Origin: Planctomycetota bacterium | Lineage (GTDB): Bacteria > Planctomycetota > Planctomycetia > Gemmatales > Gemmataceae | Length of the DNA stretch: 42,849 nucleotides | Direction of reading: 5' to 3' | Assembly (NCBI GenBank): GCA_021781415.1 | Contig: JAJXWW010000068.1 | Location: 1-42,849, forward strand | In this document: piece by piece, positions 9,213 through 17,903 of the stretch | How the letters are laid out: each line of letters opens with the position of its first letter | How positions within the stretch are numbered: position 1 is the first letter of the stretch | The notes under the pieces: generated by a model | Told to the model about the DNA's origin: nothing | What the model saw: only the letters and a program-made list of their open reading frames with translations | Database searches by the model: none | Program-made: the position numbers and the translations under genes

Positions 9213-9608
9213 TCATCCTCCAACCAGCGGCATAAGACGCAAAAAGGTTACCGACATTTGCGAGTCGATGAGAAATTCTTCGTCGAGCGCCTCAGCCTGC
9301 CGGTCGTTGACGAGGAGAAGAATGCGATTCGACTCGAACGCTTCGATGGCTCGCTCGAATTGCTTTTTCCAATCGAGCAAGCGGGGCTTCTTCATCTTCC
9401 AGCCGTTGAGTGTCTTCTCAGCCTCTTCCGGCTGCACGAGGCCGCGGAACACTTGGCCTTGCTGTAGGTTGTAATCCTGCACTTCCTGATAAACGCGACT
9501 GCGGATCAGCTCGCGCACGGTCAGGCGTTCGGAGGGGACTTGCAGCTCCCAGCTGGGCGAAGTCTCGCCGCCGAGAACCTCATCGCGGATGGTCACGGTT
9601 GCGGCCAT
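9213..9608 (-). CDS. Ubiquitin-like / ThiS-MoaD-like protein with C-terminal Gly-Gly
   Basis: The 131-residue product reads as a beta-grasp protein with an insertion. Residues 2-10 (AATVTIRDE) and 18-26 (PSWELQVPS) fit the first beta hairpin, and 28-46 (RLTVRELIRSRVYQEV) the core helix. Residues about 47-94 are an inserted, mostly helical section, 95-101 (RILLLVND) the next strand, and 118-131 (MSVTFLRLMPLVGG) the last strand and tail. That tail closely resembles the ends of MoaD and ThiS (DEV.LLPPV.GG), where the final glycine is adenylated or conjugated. The ATG has a strong AGGAGG site 9 bases upstream. It heads an operon with two DUF4132 genes. No E1-like, JAB or sulfurtransferase partner lies in the window. 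The fold is inferred from sequence pattern only. Confidence 0.7.
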   Translation of the reverse strand: MAATVTIRDEVLGGETSPSWELQVPSERLTVRELIRSRVYQEVQDYNLQQGQVFRGLVQPEEAEKTLNGWKMKKPRLLDWKKQFERAIEAFESNRILLLVNDRQAEALDEEFLIDSQMSVTFLRLMPLVGG

Positions 9609-9763
9609 AAGACACGGCCTCCTAGATTGAAGAGGGAATGTACGCGGAGGAATCCGGCGTTATTTTAATCGACTCGGCTCGAAGTGCGAAGTTTTTTCTG
9701 GACTTCGATAGGACACGCCGTTCCTCGGTTGTGCGAGGAGCGTCGAACCGGAGAGGCGCAAGC

Positions 9764-11314
9764 TCAATCCGACGCGACCGTCTCGATGGATTTGGTGGCG
9801 TCGAAGCGGAGCCAGAGCAACATGGCGAGGAGATAAACGCATCCGAAAAGGATGAAATTCGTCGTCCAGCCGAAGCGATGCAAGATCTCTCCCGTCAAGA
9901 TGCCGGCGGCGGCTCCTCCCAAGTTGCCGATGGTATTCATGCAGCCGGAGACGATGCCGGAGTATTTTCCGCCGATGTCGAGACAGCTGGCCCACGCAGC
10001 GCCCATCGTCAAATCGTTCCAGAAGGCGGCAAGGGCGATGGCCAGCACGAACATCCACGGCGACGAGGTTGCCAAGCTGGCAAAATAGCACAACGCGCAG
10101 ACGCCGTGCCCCAGGGCCCCGAACAGGCGACGCCCCCATTTGCGATCTCCGGTGCGGCGGATGAAGGCGTCGGTCAACAGCCCTCCGCACAGGCACGCCA
10201 GCGCCCCCACCAACAACGGCGCGCCGCTTAGAAGGCTCATCGTCCAGAATCCGTGCGATTTCTGGGTGACACCGTAGGTGGCTTCCAAATACTTCGGCAG
10301 CCAAGTGATGTTGAAATACCATCCGTAGGAGGCGCAGAAGTACATGAGGCACAGGCACCAAAGGTTCGCGCTGCCGATCAGCCGCATCCACGGCACATTG
10401 GCGTGCGATGCCCCTTCGTCGGCCAGCATCTCTTCTTCGGCGGTAAACGGGTCGATCTCCGAGGGGGAGCGCGGTTGCGAATGAAGGGCATCGGTACCAT
10501 CGGGCGCGATTTGGAGAGCCGACTTGGAGGCGAGTCCTCCCACGATTTCCGTTGGCTTTTCCAGCGCGGGCAAAGAATCCTTTTTCGACTCGGACACATC
10601 GAAGCCCGTCGTCGTTTGACCGCGAATGAGCGCGAGTTCGGCCGAATTGACGCGTGGATGCTGTTCGGGGCGATCGCGGAACCACCACCAAAAGATCACG
10701 CACCATATCGCACCGAGGATGCCGAAGATCCAGAAGGTATGTCGCCATAAGACGACGGTGTCTCCGTTGGGAGTCGTTCGATGAATCATCAAGGCCAGCA
10801 CGGCGAAGGGGGACAAACCTCCGGCCAATCGTCCCGCCATCCAGACCGTCCCCTGAGCGAAGCCGCGTTCCTCGAACGGAAACCAGTTGTGAAAGGTTCG
10901 GGCAATGTTCGGATACGCTCCGGCCTCGCCCATGCCGAACAGGAAGCGGACAAAAAACATCGCCGCGAAGGCCAACCAAGGGTAGGAGGGATAGGGGAAG
11001 ATCGCTCCCGTCAAAGCCGTGAATAAAGACCACCACAGAACGATGCGGATGAGGGTGCGGCGCGGACCAAACACATCGCCGAGCCAACCGCTGGGCACTT
11101 CAAACATGGCATAAGCCAGCGCGAACGCGGTGAACAACCACCCGATTTGTCGTTCGTCCAGGCCAAACTCATCGCCGATGCGCGGAGCGACCGTGGCGAA
11201 GCAGACGCGATCCAGATAGGTAATCATCGATAGCGCGCAGGCAAAACCGAGAACGCCGTGACGAACCCGGGTAGGCGGTTGTGGCGCGGAGGGAGAGTCG
11301 TTGTCGGAAATCAT
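9764..11314 (-). CDS. MFS transporter, anion:cation symporter (ACS) type
   Basis: The 516-residue integral membrane protein belongs to the major facilitator superfamily. The first segments (YLDRVCFATVAPRIGDEFGL, then GWLFTAFALAYAMFEVPSGW, LGDVFGPRRTL, FLFGMGEAGAYPNIAR) match the ACS family of hexuronate, galactonate and phthalate carriers. Twelve membrane segments are expected. The central cytoplasmic loop (residues about 215-310) is long and acidic, which makes the protein longer than the usual ~430 residues of the family. The substrate cannot be told; an organic anion is likely. It follows ubiE on the same strand after 122 bp, and its ribosome binding site is weak. A 475-codon frame in another minus-strand frame overlaps it and is a shadow. 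Confidence 0.88.
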   Translation of the reverse strand: MISDNDSPSAPQPPTRVRHGVLGFACALSMITYLDRVCFATVAPRIGDEFGLDERQIGWLFTAFALAYAMFEVPSGWLGDVFGPRRTLIRIVLWWSLFTALTGAIFPYPSYPWLAFAAMFFVRFLFGMGEAGAYPNIARTFHNWFPFEERGFAQGTVWMAGRLAGGLSPFAVLALMIHRTTPNGDTVVLWRHTFWIFGILGAIWCVIFWWWFRDRPEQHPRVNSAELALIRGQTTTGFDVSESKKDSLPALEKPTEIVGGLASKSALQIAPDGTDALHSQPRSPSEIDPFTAEEEMLADEGASHANVPWMRLIGSANLWCLCLMYFCASYGWYFNITWLPKYLEATYGVTQKSHGFWTMSLLSGAPLLVGALACLCGGLLTDAFIRRTGDRKWGRRLFGALGHGVCALCYFASLATSSPWMFVLAIALAAFWNDLTMGAAWASCLDIGGKYSGIVSGCMNTIGNLGGAAAGILTGEILHRFGWTTNFILFGCVYLLAMLLWLRFDATKSIETVASD

Positions 11315-11436
11315 GCATCTCGCCAGTCAGGGTACACGGGCGGCGGGTTGGAAGTATCCTCACTCTATCGGGGCGAGGCATGGAGGGGAAGCGAAAACGG
11401 GCGAATTATGATTCTCGCAACGGAGGCGGTCGAGGT

Positions 11437-12168
11437 TCAGCATTTGATGCCGACGTACAGTGTGGCGATGCCAAAGGTTAGGGGATGCCATTGTATATCG
11501 GTCAAGCCGTGGCCGCGCATCTTCTCGGCCAACGCTTCGCCGTCGGGGAACTCCAGGACGCTGGCGGGGAGATAGTTGTAGGCGTTGTCGCGGCTGCGTG
11601 AAACGACTTGGCCGATGCACGGGAGAATCCAACGAAAATAGAAGCGATAAAGTCGTCCGAACAGCCAGTGACGCGGTTTGGAAAACTCCAAAATGGCCAC
11701 GCGCCCTCCCGTCTGGGTCACGCGCGCCATCTCGGACAGGCCCCGATCCGTGTCGGTCACGTTTCGCAAACCGAACGCCACCGTGGTCAGCTGAAACGTG
11801 CCGTCGGAAAAAGGAAGTCGTTGGGCATCGGCTTCGACGTAGCGGATGCGTTCGGCGGCCTGGCGTCGTTGCGTTTTGTCGCGCGCCGGCAGCAACATCG
11901 GCAGACAGAAATCCGCGCCGACGATGGGCAGCGAACCGTTCGCCGCCTTGTCGTAAGCCAATGCAAGATCGCCGGTTCCGGTGCAAACGTCGAGAATCGG
12001 CGCGGCGTCGGCCTCCAGCCTCGGCGGGGCGAGGCGCGTGGTGCGCCAACGCCAATAGCGGTCGATGTTCAGACTCAGCAAATGGTTGAGCAAATCGTAG
12101 TGCCGAGCGATGTTGCCGAACATCGCGCGAATCCGCGTTTCTCGTTTATCTATCGAGCTGGTGGACAC
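11437..12168 (-). CDS. ubiE: UbiE/MenG-type quinone C-methyltransferase
   Basis: A 243-residue class I SAM-dependent methyltransferase with the UbiE/MenG signatures: MFGNIARHYDLLNHLLSLNI and WRWRT near the N-terminus, the SAM-binding loop ILDVCTGTGDLAL (residues about 58-70), DAQRLPFSDGTF, and AFGLRNVTD followed by RVAILEFSKPRH. It would methylate the ring of demethylmenaquinone (or a demethoxyubiquinol precursor) at the last steps of respiratory quinone synthesis; menaquinone is the expected quinone in planctomycetes. The start is GTG, preceded by AAGGGAGGT. The 7-bp repeat array and the divergent GH57 gene lie immediately upstream. Confidence 0.92.
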   Translation of the reverse strand: MSTSSIDKRETRIRAMFGNIARHYDLLNHLLSLNIDRYWRWRTTRLAPPRLEADAAPILDVCTGTGDLALAYDKAANGSLPIVGADFCLPMLLPARDKTQRRQAAERIRYVEADAQRLPFSDGTFQLTTVAFGLRNVTDTDRGLSEMARVTQTGGRVAILEFSKPRHWLFGRLYRFYFRWILPCIGQVVSRSRDNAYNYLPASVLEFPDGEALAEKMRGHGLTDIQWHPLTFGIATLYVGIKC

Positions 12169-12220
12169 GATACCTCCCTTTTCGGCTCGGGGCTATCGAC
12201 CCCATTCGCCGACGAGAACA

Positions 12221-12262
12221 GCCGAATGCCGATAGCCGATAGCCGATAGCCGATAGCCGATA
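12221..12262 (+). repeat. Heptanucleotide array, GCCGATA x5 plus one variant
   Basis: Six in-phase 7-bp units: one GCCGAAT (12221-12227) and five exact GCCGATA (12228-12262). It lies in the 217-bp divergent region between ubiE and the GH57 gene, which otherwise holds no gene. The same unit occurs in two further arrays on the other side of the GH57 gene (14629-14698 and 14754-14809). Confidence 0.95.
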
Positions 12263-12385
12263 TACTATAGCGCCACGGGTCGCTCGGGGCGCTTTCGGAA
12301 ATCAAGTCGGTTAGCCGCGCCCTAAGATAACCGCTGAACTCGCCCCGTTGTCACGCGGCGAAACGTGGGACGGAGCTTTTGCAGC

Positions 12386-14626
12386 ATGGCGGACATTGCA
12401 CTGACATTCGTTTGGCATCAGCATCAGCCGTATTATCCCGACGATGTCAGCGGCGAGAACCCGATGCCTTGGGTGCGGCTGCACGGCGTCAAGGATTACT
12501 ACGGCATGGCGCTGCATCTTCTGGAAGTGCCGGAGATGCGCTGCACGATCAACCTCGTGCCCAGCCTTCTTCTCCAGCTCCGCGCCTACACCGAACACAA
12601 TGCCAGCGACCGCTTTCTCGACGTGTCGCGCATTCCCGCCGAAGATCTCTCGGAAAGCGATTGCCTGTTTCTGCTCGATCATTTCTTCATGGCCAACGCC
12701 GATCACATGATTCGGGCTTTCCCTCGCTATGCCGAGTTGTATCAACGGCGCGCCTTGGGTCGGAGCAGGGCGCAGGACGTGTTGCGTCGTTTTCAGGGTC
12801 GCGATCTGCGCGATTTGCAAGTATGGTTCAATCTGGCCTGGGTGCATCCGTTGGCCGTCGAACAGGATGAGTGCTTGCGGAGTCTCCGCGACAAGGGGCG
12901 CAACTTTACCAACGACGACCGCGACGCTCTGTTGGCCAAACATCTCGAAATCCTCAAGCGAATCGTTCCGTTGCACAGACAATTGGCCGACAGCGGCCAG
13001 ATCGAGTTGACCACGACTCCGTACTACCATCCCATTCTGCCGCTGCTTTTCGATAAGAAACTGGCGCGCGAGGCCATGCCCGACGTGAAGTTGCCGCGCC
13101 ACGCCGGAGGCTATCTCGACGATGCCGCCGTTCACGTCCGGCGGGCGGTGGACGAACACGAACGCATCTTCGGCTCCAAGCCCAAAGGGATGTGGCCGGC
13201 CGAGGGATCGGTATGTCAGAGCATGTTGCCGTTGTTGGCGCAGCACGGCATCCGTTGGATCGCCACCGATGAGGAAGTCCTTAGCGCCTCGACGCACGGC
13301 TCGGTCAGTCGCGACGGGCGGGGCCATGTCCGCAATCCCGAAAAGCTCTATCAGGCGTACAAGGTGCGCGAGGGCGATGCCGAGTTGGGCGTCGTCTTCC
13401 GCGATCACGCGCTGAGCGATCTGATCGGCTTTCACTATCAGCGCAGCGATCCGAATGCGGCGGCCGACAATTTTATGAGTTGTCTCTATGGCATCGGCCA
13501 AGTGATTCAACGCGAGGAACCGGCACTGGTGAGCGTCATCCTCGACGGCGAGAATTGCTGGGAACACTATCCCGGCGGCGGCGTGGCGTTCCTGCGCGCA
13601 CTCTACCATCGTTGCACGCACACTCCGGGAGTCAAGCCGATGAAAGTCGGCGACTATCTCGAAAGCTATCCGCCCTCGGAGACGTTGCCGCGCTTGTTCG
13701 CCGGCAGCTGGATCAGCCACAATTTCGCCATCTGGATCGGCCACGAAGAGGACAACTCCGCTTGGGACGCCCTGCATACCACGCGCGCTTATCTCAAGAG
13801 CAAGGAAGAAACGGCAAACCGGCATCGCGAGTCATCGAGCGAGGGCCTCAGCTCAATCGCTCCCGCGATTGGCTCGCCGTCCGCGACGCCTCTCGACCGA
13901 GCGTGGGAGGAAATCTATATCGCCGAGGGAAGCGATTGGTTTTGGTGGTTCGGCGACGATCACTCGAGTGCGCAGGACGCCCTGTTCGACTATCTGTTTC
14001 GCAAGCACTTGCAAAACGTGTACGCTCTGTTGGGAGATACCCCGCCGCCGGAGCTTGGCCGACCGATCAGCAGCAAGGGGCAGCGCGTCCACTACACGCA
14101 GCCCCGCGCGTTCCTCGATGTGAAGATCGACGGACGGTACACCTTTTTCGAGTGGGTCAGCGCCGGCCGCTATATCTGCCAGAACGAACGTGGTACGATG
14201 GCAATGGCGACGCAGGGGCCGCTCGAAGAGTTGTATTTCGGCTTCGACATCGCGAAGCTGTTGATCCGTCTCGACTGCAATCGCCCGGCCAAAGGCGCGC
14301 TCGCGGATTACGAAGTCTGGCGGATTGGCTTCATCGAGCCGGCCGGCGTGGAGGTGCGCGTCTCGAATCCGGGGCGCGCGGATCAAAAGGCCGAACTGCT
14401 GCGCGACGGCGAGACCGTCCCCGGTATCGACATCTCGGTTGGCATCGATCAAATCGCCGAGATAGCGATTCCGTTCGACACGCTCGGCGTTGCCGTCGAT
14501 GGCTATTTGCAGTTCTTCGTCGAGTTGCTGCGCGACGGCCAAAGTCAAGATCGCGCCCCGCGCGAGGGAGCCATCGTGCTGACCCGCCCCTCGCGCGATT
14601 TCGAGCAGATCATGTGGGACGTGTGA
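12386..14626 (+). CDS. Glycoside hydrolase family 57 (alpha-glucan-active)
   Basis: The 746-residue protein shows the conserved GH57 regions. FVWHQHQPYY lies at the N-terminus (region 1, HQHQP) and GQIELTTTPYYHPILPLL at residues about 208-225 (region 2). GMWPAEGSV follows at about 270, where the Glu matches the catalytic nucleophile, then WIATDEEVL, where the Asp matches the acid/base. WIGHEEDN and SDWFWWFGDDH follow at 450-515. The C-terminal ~200 residues form a beta-rich domain common in amylopullulanase-like members. It should hydrolyse or transfer alpha-glucans such as glycogen, in the cytoplasm since no signal peptide is present. I chose the ATG at 12386 (upstream GGAG) over a GTG seven codons earlier. 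With galT downstream this suggests storage polysaccharide and hexose-phosphate metabolism. Confidence 0.92.
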   Translation: MADIALTFVWHQHQPYYPDDVSGENPMPWVRLHGVKDYYGMALHLLEVPEMRCTINLVPSLLLQLRAYTEHNASDRFLDVSRIPAEDLSESDCLFLLDHFFMANADHMIRAFPRYAELYQRRALGRSRAQDVLRRFQGRDLRDLQVWFNLAWVHPLAVEQDECLRSLRDKGRNFTNDDRDALLAKHLEILKRIVPLHRQLADSGQIELTTTPYYHPILPLLFDKKLAREAMPDVKLPRHAGGYLDDAAVHVRRAVDEHERIFGSKPKGMWPAEGSVCQSMLPLLAQHGIRWIATDEEVLSASTHGSVSRDGRGHVRNPEKLYQAYKVREGDAELGVVFRDHALSDLIGFHYQRSDPNAAADNFMSCLYGIGQVIQREEPALVSVILDGENCWEHYPGGGVAFLRALYHRCTHTPGVKPMKVGDYLESYPPSETLPRLFAGSWISHNFAIWIGHEEDNSAWDALHTTRAYLKSKEETANRHRESSSEGLSSIAPAIGSPSATPLDRAWEEIYIAEGSDWFWWFGDDHSSAQDALFDYLFRKHLQNVYALLGDTPPPELGRPISSKGQRVHYTQPRAFLDVKIDGRYTFFEWVSAGRYICQNERGTMAMATQGPLEELYFGFDIAKLLIRLDCNRPAKGALADYEVWRIGFIEPAGVEVRVSNPGRADQKAELLRDGETVPGIDISVGIDQIAEIAIPFDTLGVAVDGYLQFFVELLRDGQSQDRAPREGAIVLTRPSRDFEQIMWDV

Positions 14627-14628
14627 GG

Positions 14629-14698
14629 TCGGCTATCGGCTATCGGCCATCGGCTATCGGCTATCGGCTATCGGCTTTCAGCCATCGGCTATCGGCTA
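14629..14698 (+). repeat. Heptanucleotide array, TCGGCTA x10 (variants)
   Basis: Ten strictly in-phase 7-bp units directly after the GH57 stop codon. Seven are exact TCGGCTA; the others are TCGGCCA, TCGGCTT and TCAGCCA. On the other strand this is the same unit as the GCCGATA arrays, so it is inverted relative to 14754-14809 and the two could pair as a long interrupted stem in RNA. Confidence 0.95.
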
Positions 14699-14753
14699 TA
14701 GTGCGATGAGGTCATAAGATCAAGAAATATAGGTTCTTAAGGCGGTCGTGAGA

Positions 14754-14809
14754 GCCGATTGCAGATAGCCGACTGCCGAAAGCCGATAGCCGAAAGCCGA
14801 AAACCGATA
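14754..14809 (+). repeat. Heptanucleotide array, GCCGATA-type x8 (degenerate)
   Basis: Eight in-phase 7-bp units: GCCGATT, GCAGATA, GCCGACT, GCCGAAA, GCCGATA, GCCGAAA, GCCGAAA, ACCGATA. They end 47 bp before the galT start and are inverted relative to the array at 14629-14698, from which they are separated by 55 bp of lower-GC sequence (14699-14753). The 230-bp GH57-galT spacer contains no gene. Confidence 0.9.
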
Positions 14810-14856
14810 TGGATGGAACGCTACTAGGTTTTGCCGATTCACTGCGAGGATTGCCG

Positions 14857-15876
14857 ATGCCGGAACTGCGCAAAGATCCCATCGTGGGACGTTGGGTAAT
14901 TATCGCCACCGAGCGCGCCAAGCGTCCGGTGACGCCGAAGCACGAGCCGATGCCCGAAGGTTCGTTCTGTCCGTTTTGCGAGGGGAACGAGGATAAGACG
15001 CCTCACGAGATTCTTGCCTATCGAGATCGTCAGACACGCTCCAACGAAAAGGGGTGGCGCGTCCGCGTCGTTCCCAATAAGTATCCGGCTCTCCAGATCG
15101 AAGGCGATTTGAACAAGCGCGGCGAAGGCATTTACGACATGATGAACGGCATCGGCGCGCACGAGGTCATTCTCGAATGCCCGTTTCACGAAGCCAACAT
15201 GGCCAATCTTTCGGAAGAGAATATCCGCGAGATTCTGTGGGTCTATCGAGATCGGCTCGTCGATCTGAAGAAAGACCCTCGCTTGGTCTACGGCATGGTG
15301 TTCAAAAACGTCGGCACGGCGGCGGGCGCTTCGTTGGAGCATTCGCACTCGCAATTGATCGTCACTCCCATCGTGCCCATTAATGTTTTGGAAGAGATGA
15401 CCGGCTCGTTGGAGTTCTTCAACTATCGCGGTCGCTGTGTTTATTGCGACATGATTCACCAAGAGTTACAGTCCGAGAAGCGCATCGTGTTGGACACGCC
15501 CAATTTTGTCGCCTTTTGTCCCTATGCCGCGCGCTTCCCGTTCGAGACGTGGATCTTGCCCAAGACTCATAACAGCCACTTCGAGAACATTCAAAAGAAC
15601 GAAGTCGATGAACTCGGCACGGTGCTGAAGTCGATTCTGCTCAAGATCGAAACGGCATTGGACAAACCGGCTTACAATTACATCATCCACACGTCGCCGT
15701 TCGATACGCAACTCTTACCCCATTATCATTGGCATATGGAGATTATTCCACGGCTGACGCGCGTGGCGGGCTTCGAATGGGGAACCGGTTTCTACATCAA
15801 TCCGGTGCCTCCCGAACAAGCGGCGCAGTTTTTGCATGAAACCGAGGTCGATCTGTCGGTGAGCCGTCGCAACTAG
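14857..15876 (+). CDS. galT: Galactose-1-phosphate uridylyltransferase
   Basis: A 339-residue member of the HIT-superfamily GalT family. It transfers UMP between UDP-glucose and galactose-1-phosphate (Leloir pathway), or acts on related hexose-1-phosphates. Visible marks are [20 protein letters not shown] at the N-terminus, [12 protein letters not shown] (zinc-site cysteines), and [12 protein letters not shown] at about 155-170, the position of the uridylylated-histidine loop (normally HPHxQ, here HSHSQ). CVYCDMI follows, then the C-terminal [11 protein letters not shown]. The ATG at 14857 is preceded by GCGAGGA at suitable spacing and fits the family N-terminus better than the in-frame ATG 16 codons upstream, which falls at the end of the repeat array. 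The Ser in HSHSQ is found in bacterial and archaeal branches, so the exact substrate is open. Confidence 0.9.
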   Translation: MPELRKDPIVGRWVIIATERAKRPVTPKHEPMPEGSFCPFCEGNEDKTPHEILAYRDRQTRSNEKGWRVRVVPNKYPALQIEGDLNKRGEGIYDMMNGIGAHEVILECPFHEANMANLSEENIREILWVYRDRLVDLKKDPRLVYGMVFKNVGTAAGASLEHSHSQLIVTPIVPINVLEEMTGSLEFFNYRGRCVYCDMIHQELQSEKRIVLDTPNFVAFCPYAARFPFETWILPKTHNSHFENIQKNEVDELGTVLKSILLKIETALDKPAYNYIIHTSPFDTQLLPHYHWHMEIIPRLTRVAGFEWGTGFYINPVPPEQAAQFLHETEVDLSVSRRN

Positions 15877-16008
15877 CCCAACTCGTGGAGTTGCTCCATT
15901 ACGCCGAACGGGGACTCGAAACTTCGATGCTCCTCTCGGAGTAATTCGTTTATGCTGAACGCATCGCCCAAGGTATCTTGTGCGTATCATCGTAGAGTGA
16001 GGATTCTC

Positions 16009-17889
16009 ATGTTTCGGACTAACTCTCGAACGCTTCCTCGGTTAGCCCTTGTCGTTTTCTGCCTTGGGATCGGCGCGGCTCTCGGTGCCGACTCCGATGC
16101 CTCCGTCGATAAGCTCAACAAGAAAATCGAGAATATCACCTTGAAGAACGCCGAGGGGAAGCCTCGATCCCTGTACGATCTGAAAGACAAGAAGGCGATT
16201 GTCGTCGTCTTTTTGTCGTTCGATTGTCCGGTATCCACCAGTTACATTCCCACGCTGGCGGAGTTGGTGAAGACCTACCGCGAGAAGGGGGTGGCGTTCG
16301 TGGCCGTCGATAGCAGCGACGACGGCGATGCCGCCCAACTCGCCAGGCGAGCCGAAGAGTATAAATTGCCCATGCCCTTGTTTAAGGACGAAGCCTTTCG
16401 CGCCGCCGACGCCTTCAAGGCCGACACGGCTCCGTCCGCGTTCGTACTCGATCCTCGATTCGTGCTGCGCTATCGCGGGCGCATCGACAATGGCTACTAT
16501 GCCCGTCTGAAAAAGAACGGACGCACAACGCGCCAAGACCTGCGGCAAGCGCTCGACGAACTGCTGTCCGGCAAGTCCGTGGCGGAACCGGCGACCAAAC
16601 CGATCGGCTGCCCCATCGTACGCCAGCGCAAGTCGAGCAAGGAGGGAGCCGTCACCTACTACCGCGACGTACTGCCGATTCTGCAAGCGAATTGCCAAGA
16701 GTGTCATCGTCCCGGCGAGGTTGGCCCATTCGCGCTGACGACCTACAAACAAGCGGCCAACTGGGCGGACGACATCAAGGAATACACGCAAGATCGCAAA
16801 ATGCCGCCGTGGAAACCGGTCGAAGGGCCAGCCTTCCACGGCGAACGCAAGATGGCCGACAAAGACATTCGCACCCTAGCCGCATGGGTGGAGGGCGGCA
16901 CGCCGGAGGGCGATCCCAAGGACGCGCCAATGCCGCGCACGTTCGCCGATGGCTGGCGACTCGGCAAACCCGATCTCGTCTTGACCGCGACGGACGACAT
17001 CGTCGTCGGCGCGGGCGGTCCCGATCTCTTTCGTTGCTTCGTGCTGCCGACCAAACTCACGGAAGACAAATACGTCGTCGCCGTCGAAGTGAGACCGGGC
17101 AACAATCGAATCGTGCATCACACGCTCAATTACTTCGACCTCACCGGCAAAGGGCGCGAACTGGAGAAAGAAGCGCACGAGAAGGAAAAAGGAAAGCAAG
17201 TCGATTGTGGCCCCGGCTACACGGCGGCGATGGGCTTGGGTTTTCGTCCGACGGGTCCAGACCAAGTGGGAGGGCTCGGCGGTTGGGCACCCGGCAACGT
17301 CGCCCATTATCTACCCCAAGGCTACGGCCACTTTCTCCCCAAAGGGGCCGATGTTATCGTCCAGATTCACTACCACCGCAACGGGCGCGTCGAAAAGGAC
17401 CGCACGTCCATCGGACTGTATTTCGCCAAGGACGCCAGCAAAATGCAGCCGTTCAAGAGCGTCGTCCTGCCGGGCCGTTTCTTGGCCATTCCTCCGGGCA
17501 AGGATCGCTTCCACGTCGAGGGCAATCTGGACATCATGCAAGAGTGCAAGCTGTACTCGGTGATGCCGCACATGCACATGCTCGGCCGCGAAATCAAGGT
17601 GACTCTGACGCCGCCCGAAGGGAAAAAGACAACGCTCGTCGCCATCAAAGACTGGGACTACAACTGGCAAGAATCGTATTTCTTCAAGGAACCGATCGAC
17701 GTCAAGCCCGGCACGCGGGTGGCCGTCGAGGCGATTTACGACAACAGCTCGAACAATATGAGCAATCCATTTAGTCCTCCGAAATGGGTTAAATTTGGCG
17801 AACAAACGACCGACGAGATGTGCTACGTTTTTCTTGGCGTCACTTCCACGACATCGGGACGAATCAAAGTCCGCCGCGATAACAAATAA
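16009..17889 (+). CDS. Secreted redoxin - cytochrome c - copper monooxygenase-like fusion
   Basis: The 626-residue protein has a signal peptide (ALVVFCLGIGAALGADSDAS). An AhpC/TlpA-type thioredoxin domain covers residues about 30-190, with FLSFDCPVSTSYIP as the only redox cysteine motif (CPxS, so no resolving CxxC). Next is a single c-type heme motif, CQECH, at about 225-235 inside a cytochrome-like stretch (DVLPILQANCQECHRPGEVG). The C-terminal ~350 residues carry histidine motifs of copper type II ascorbate-dependent monooxygenases: NNRIVHHTLNYF, VIVQIHYHRNG and VMPHMHMLGREI. This architecture recurs in planctomycetes and related bacteria as uncharacterised proteins. It would act outside the cytoplasmic membrane in some oxidative step; the substrate is unknown. 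The start is supported by GAGTGAGGA upstream of the ATG. Confidence 0.88.
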   Translation: MFRTNSRTLPRLALVVFCLGIGAALGADSDASVDKLNKKIENITLKNAEGKPRSLYDLKDKKAIVVVFLSFDCPVSTSYIPTLAELVKTYREKGVAFVAVDSSDDGDAAQLARRAEEYKLPMPLFKDEAFRAADAFKADTAPSAFVLDPRFVLRYRGRIDNGYYARLKKNGRTTRQDLRQALDELLSGKSVAEPATKPIGCPIVRQRKSSKEGAVTYYRDVLPILQANCQECHRPGEVGPFALTTYKQAANWADDIKEYTQDRKMPPWKPVEGPAFHGERKMADKDIRTLAAWVEGGTPEGDPKDAPMPRTFADGWRLGKPDLVLTATDDIVVGAGGPDLFRCFVLPTKLTEDKYVVAVEVRPGNNRIVHHTLNYFDLTGKGRELEKEAHEKEKGKQVDCGPGYTAAMGLGFRPTGPDQVGGLGGWAPGNVAHYLPQGYGHFLPKGADVIVQIHYHRNGRVEKDRTSIGLYFAKDASKMQPFKSVVLPGRFLAIPPGKDRFHVEGNLDIMQECKLYSVMPHMHMLGREIKVTLTPPEGKKTTLVAIKDWDYNWQESYFFKEPIDVKPGTRVAVEAIYDNSSNNMSNPFSPPKWVKFGEQTTDEMCYVFLGVTSTTSGRIKVRRDNK

Positions 17890-17903
17890 CGACTCCGCTG
17901 CAC

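Noticed and set aside
9712..9742. Small hairpin between the MFS gene and the ubiquitin-like gene
   Set aside because: One mismatch and no T-run; a terminator is possible but not supported.
9660..11087. 475-codon minus-strand frame overlapping the MFS gene
   Set aside because: Arginine-rich shadow of the MFS reading frame; no family features, while the MFS frame has clear ones.
12311..13825. 504-codon minus-strand frame opposite the GH57 gene
   Set aside because: Antisense to a gene with all GH57 motifs; long antisense frames are expected at this GC content.
15879..15893. CAACTC-GTG-GAGTTG hairpin after galT
   Set aside because: Only 6 bp with no T-run; may be chance.
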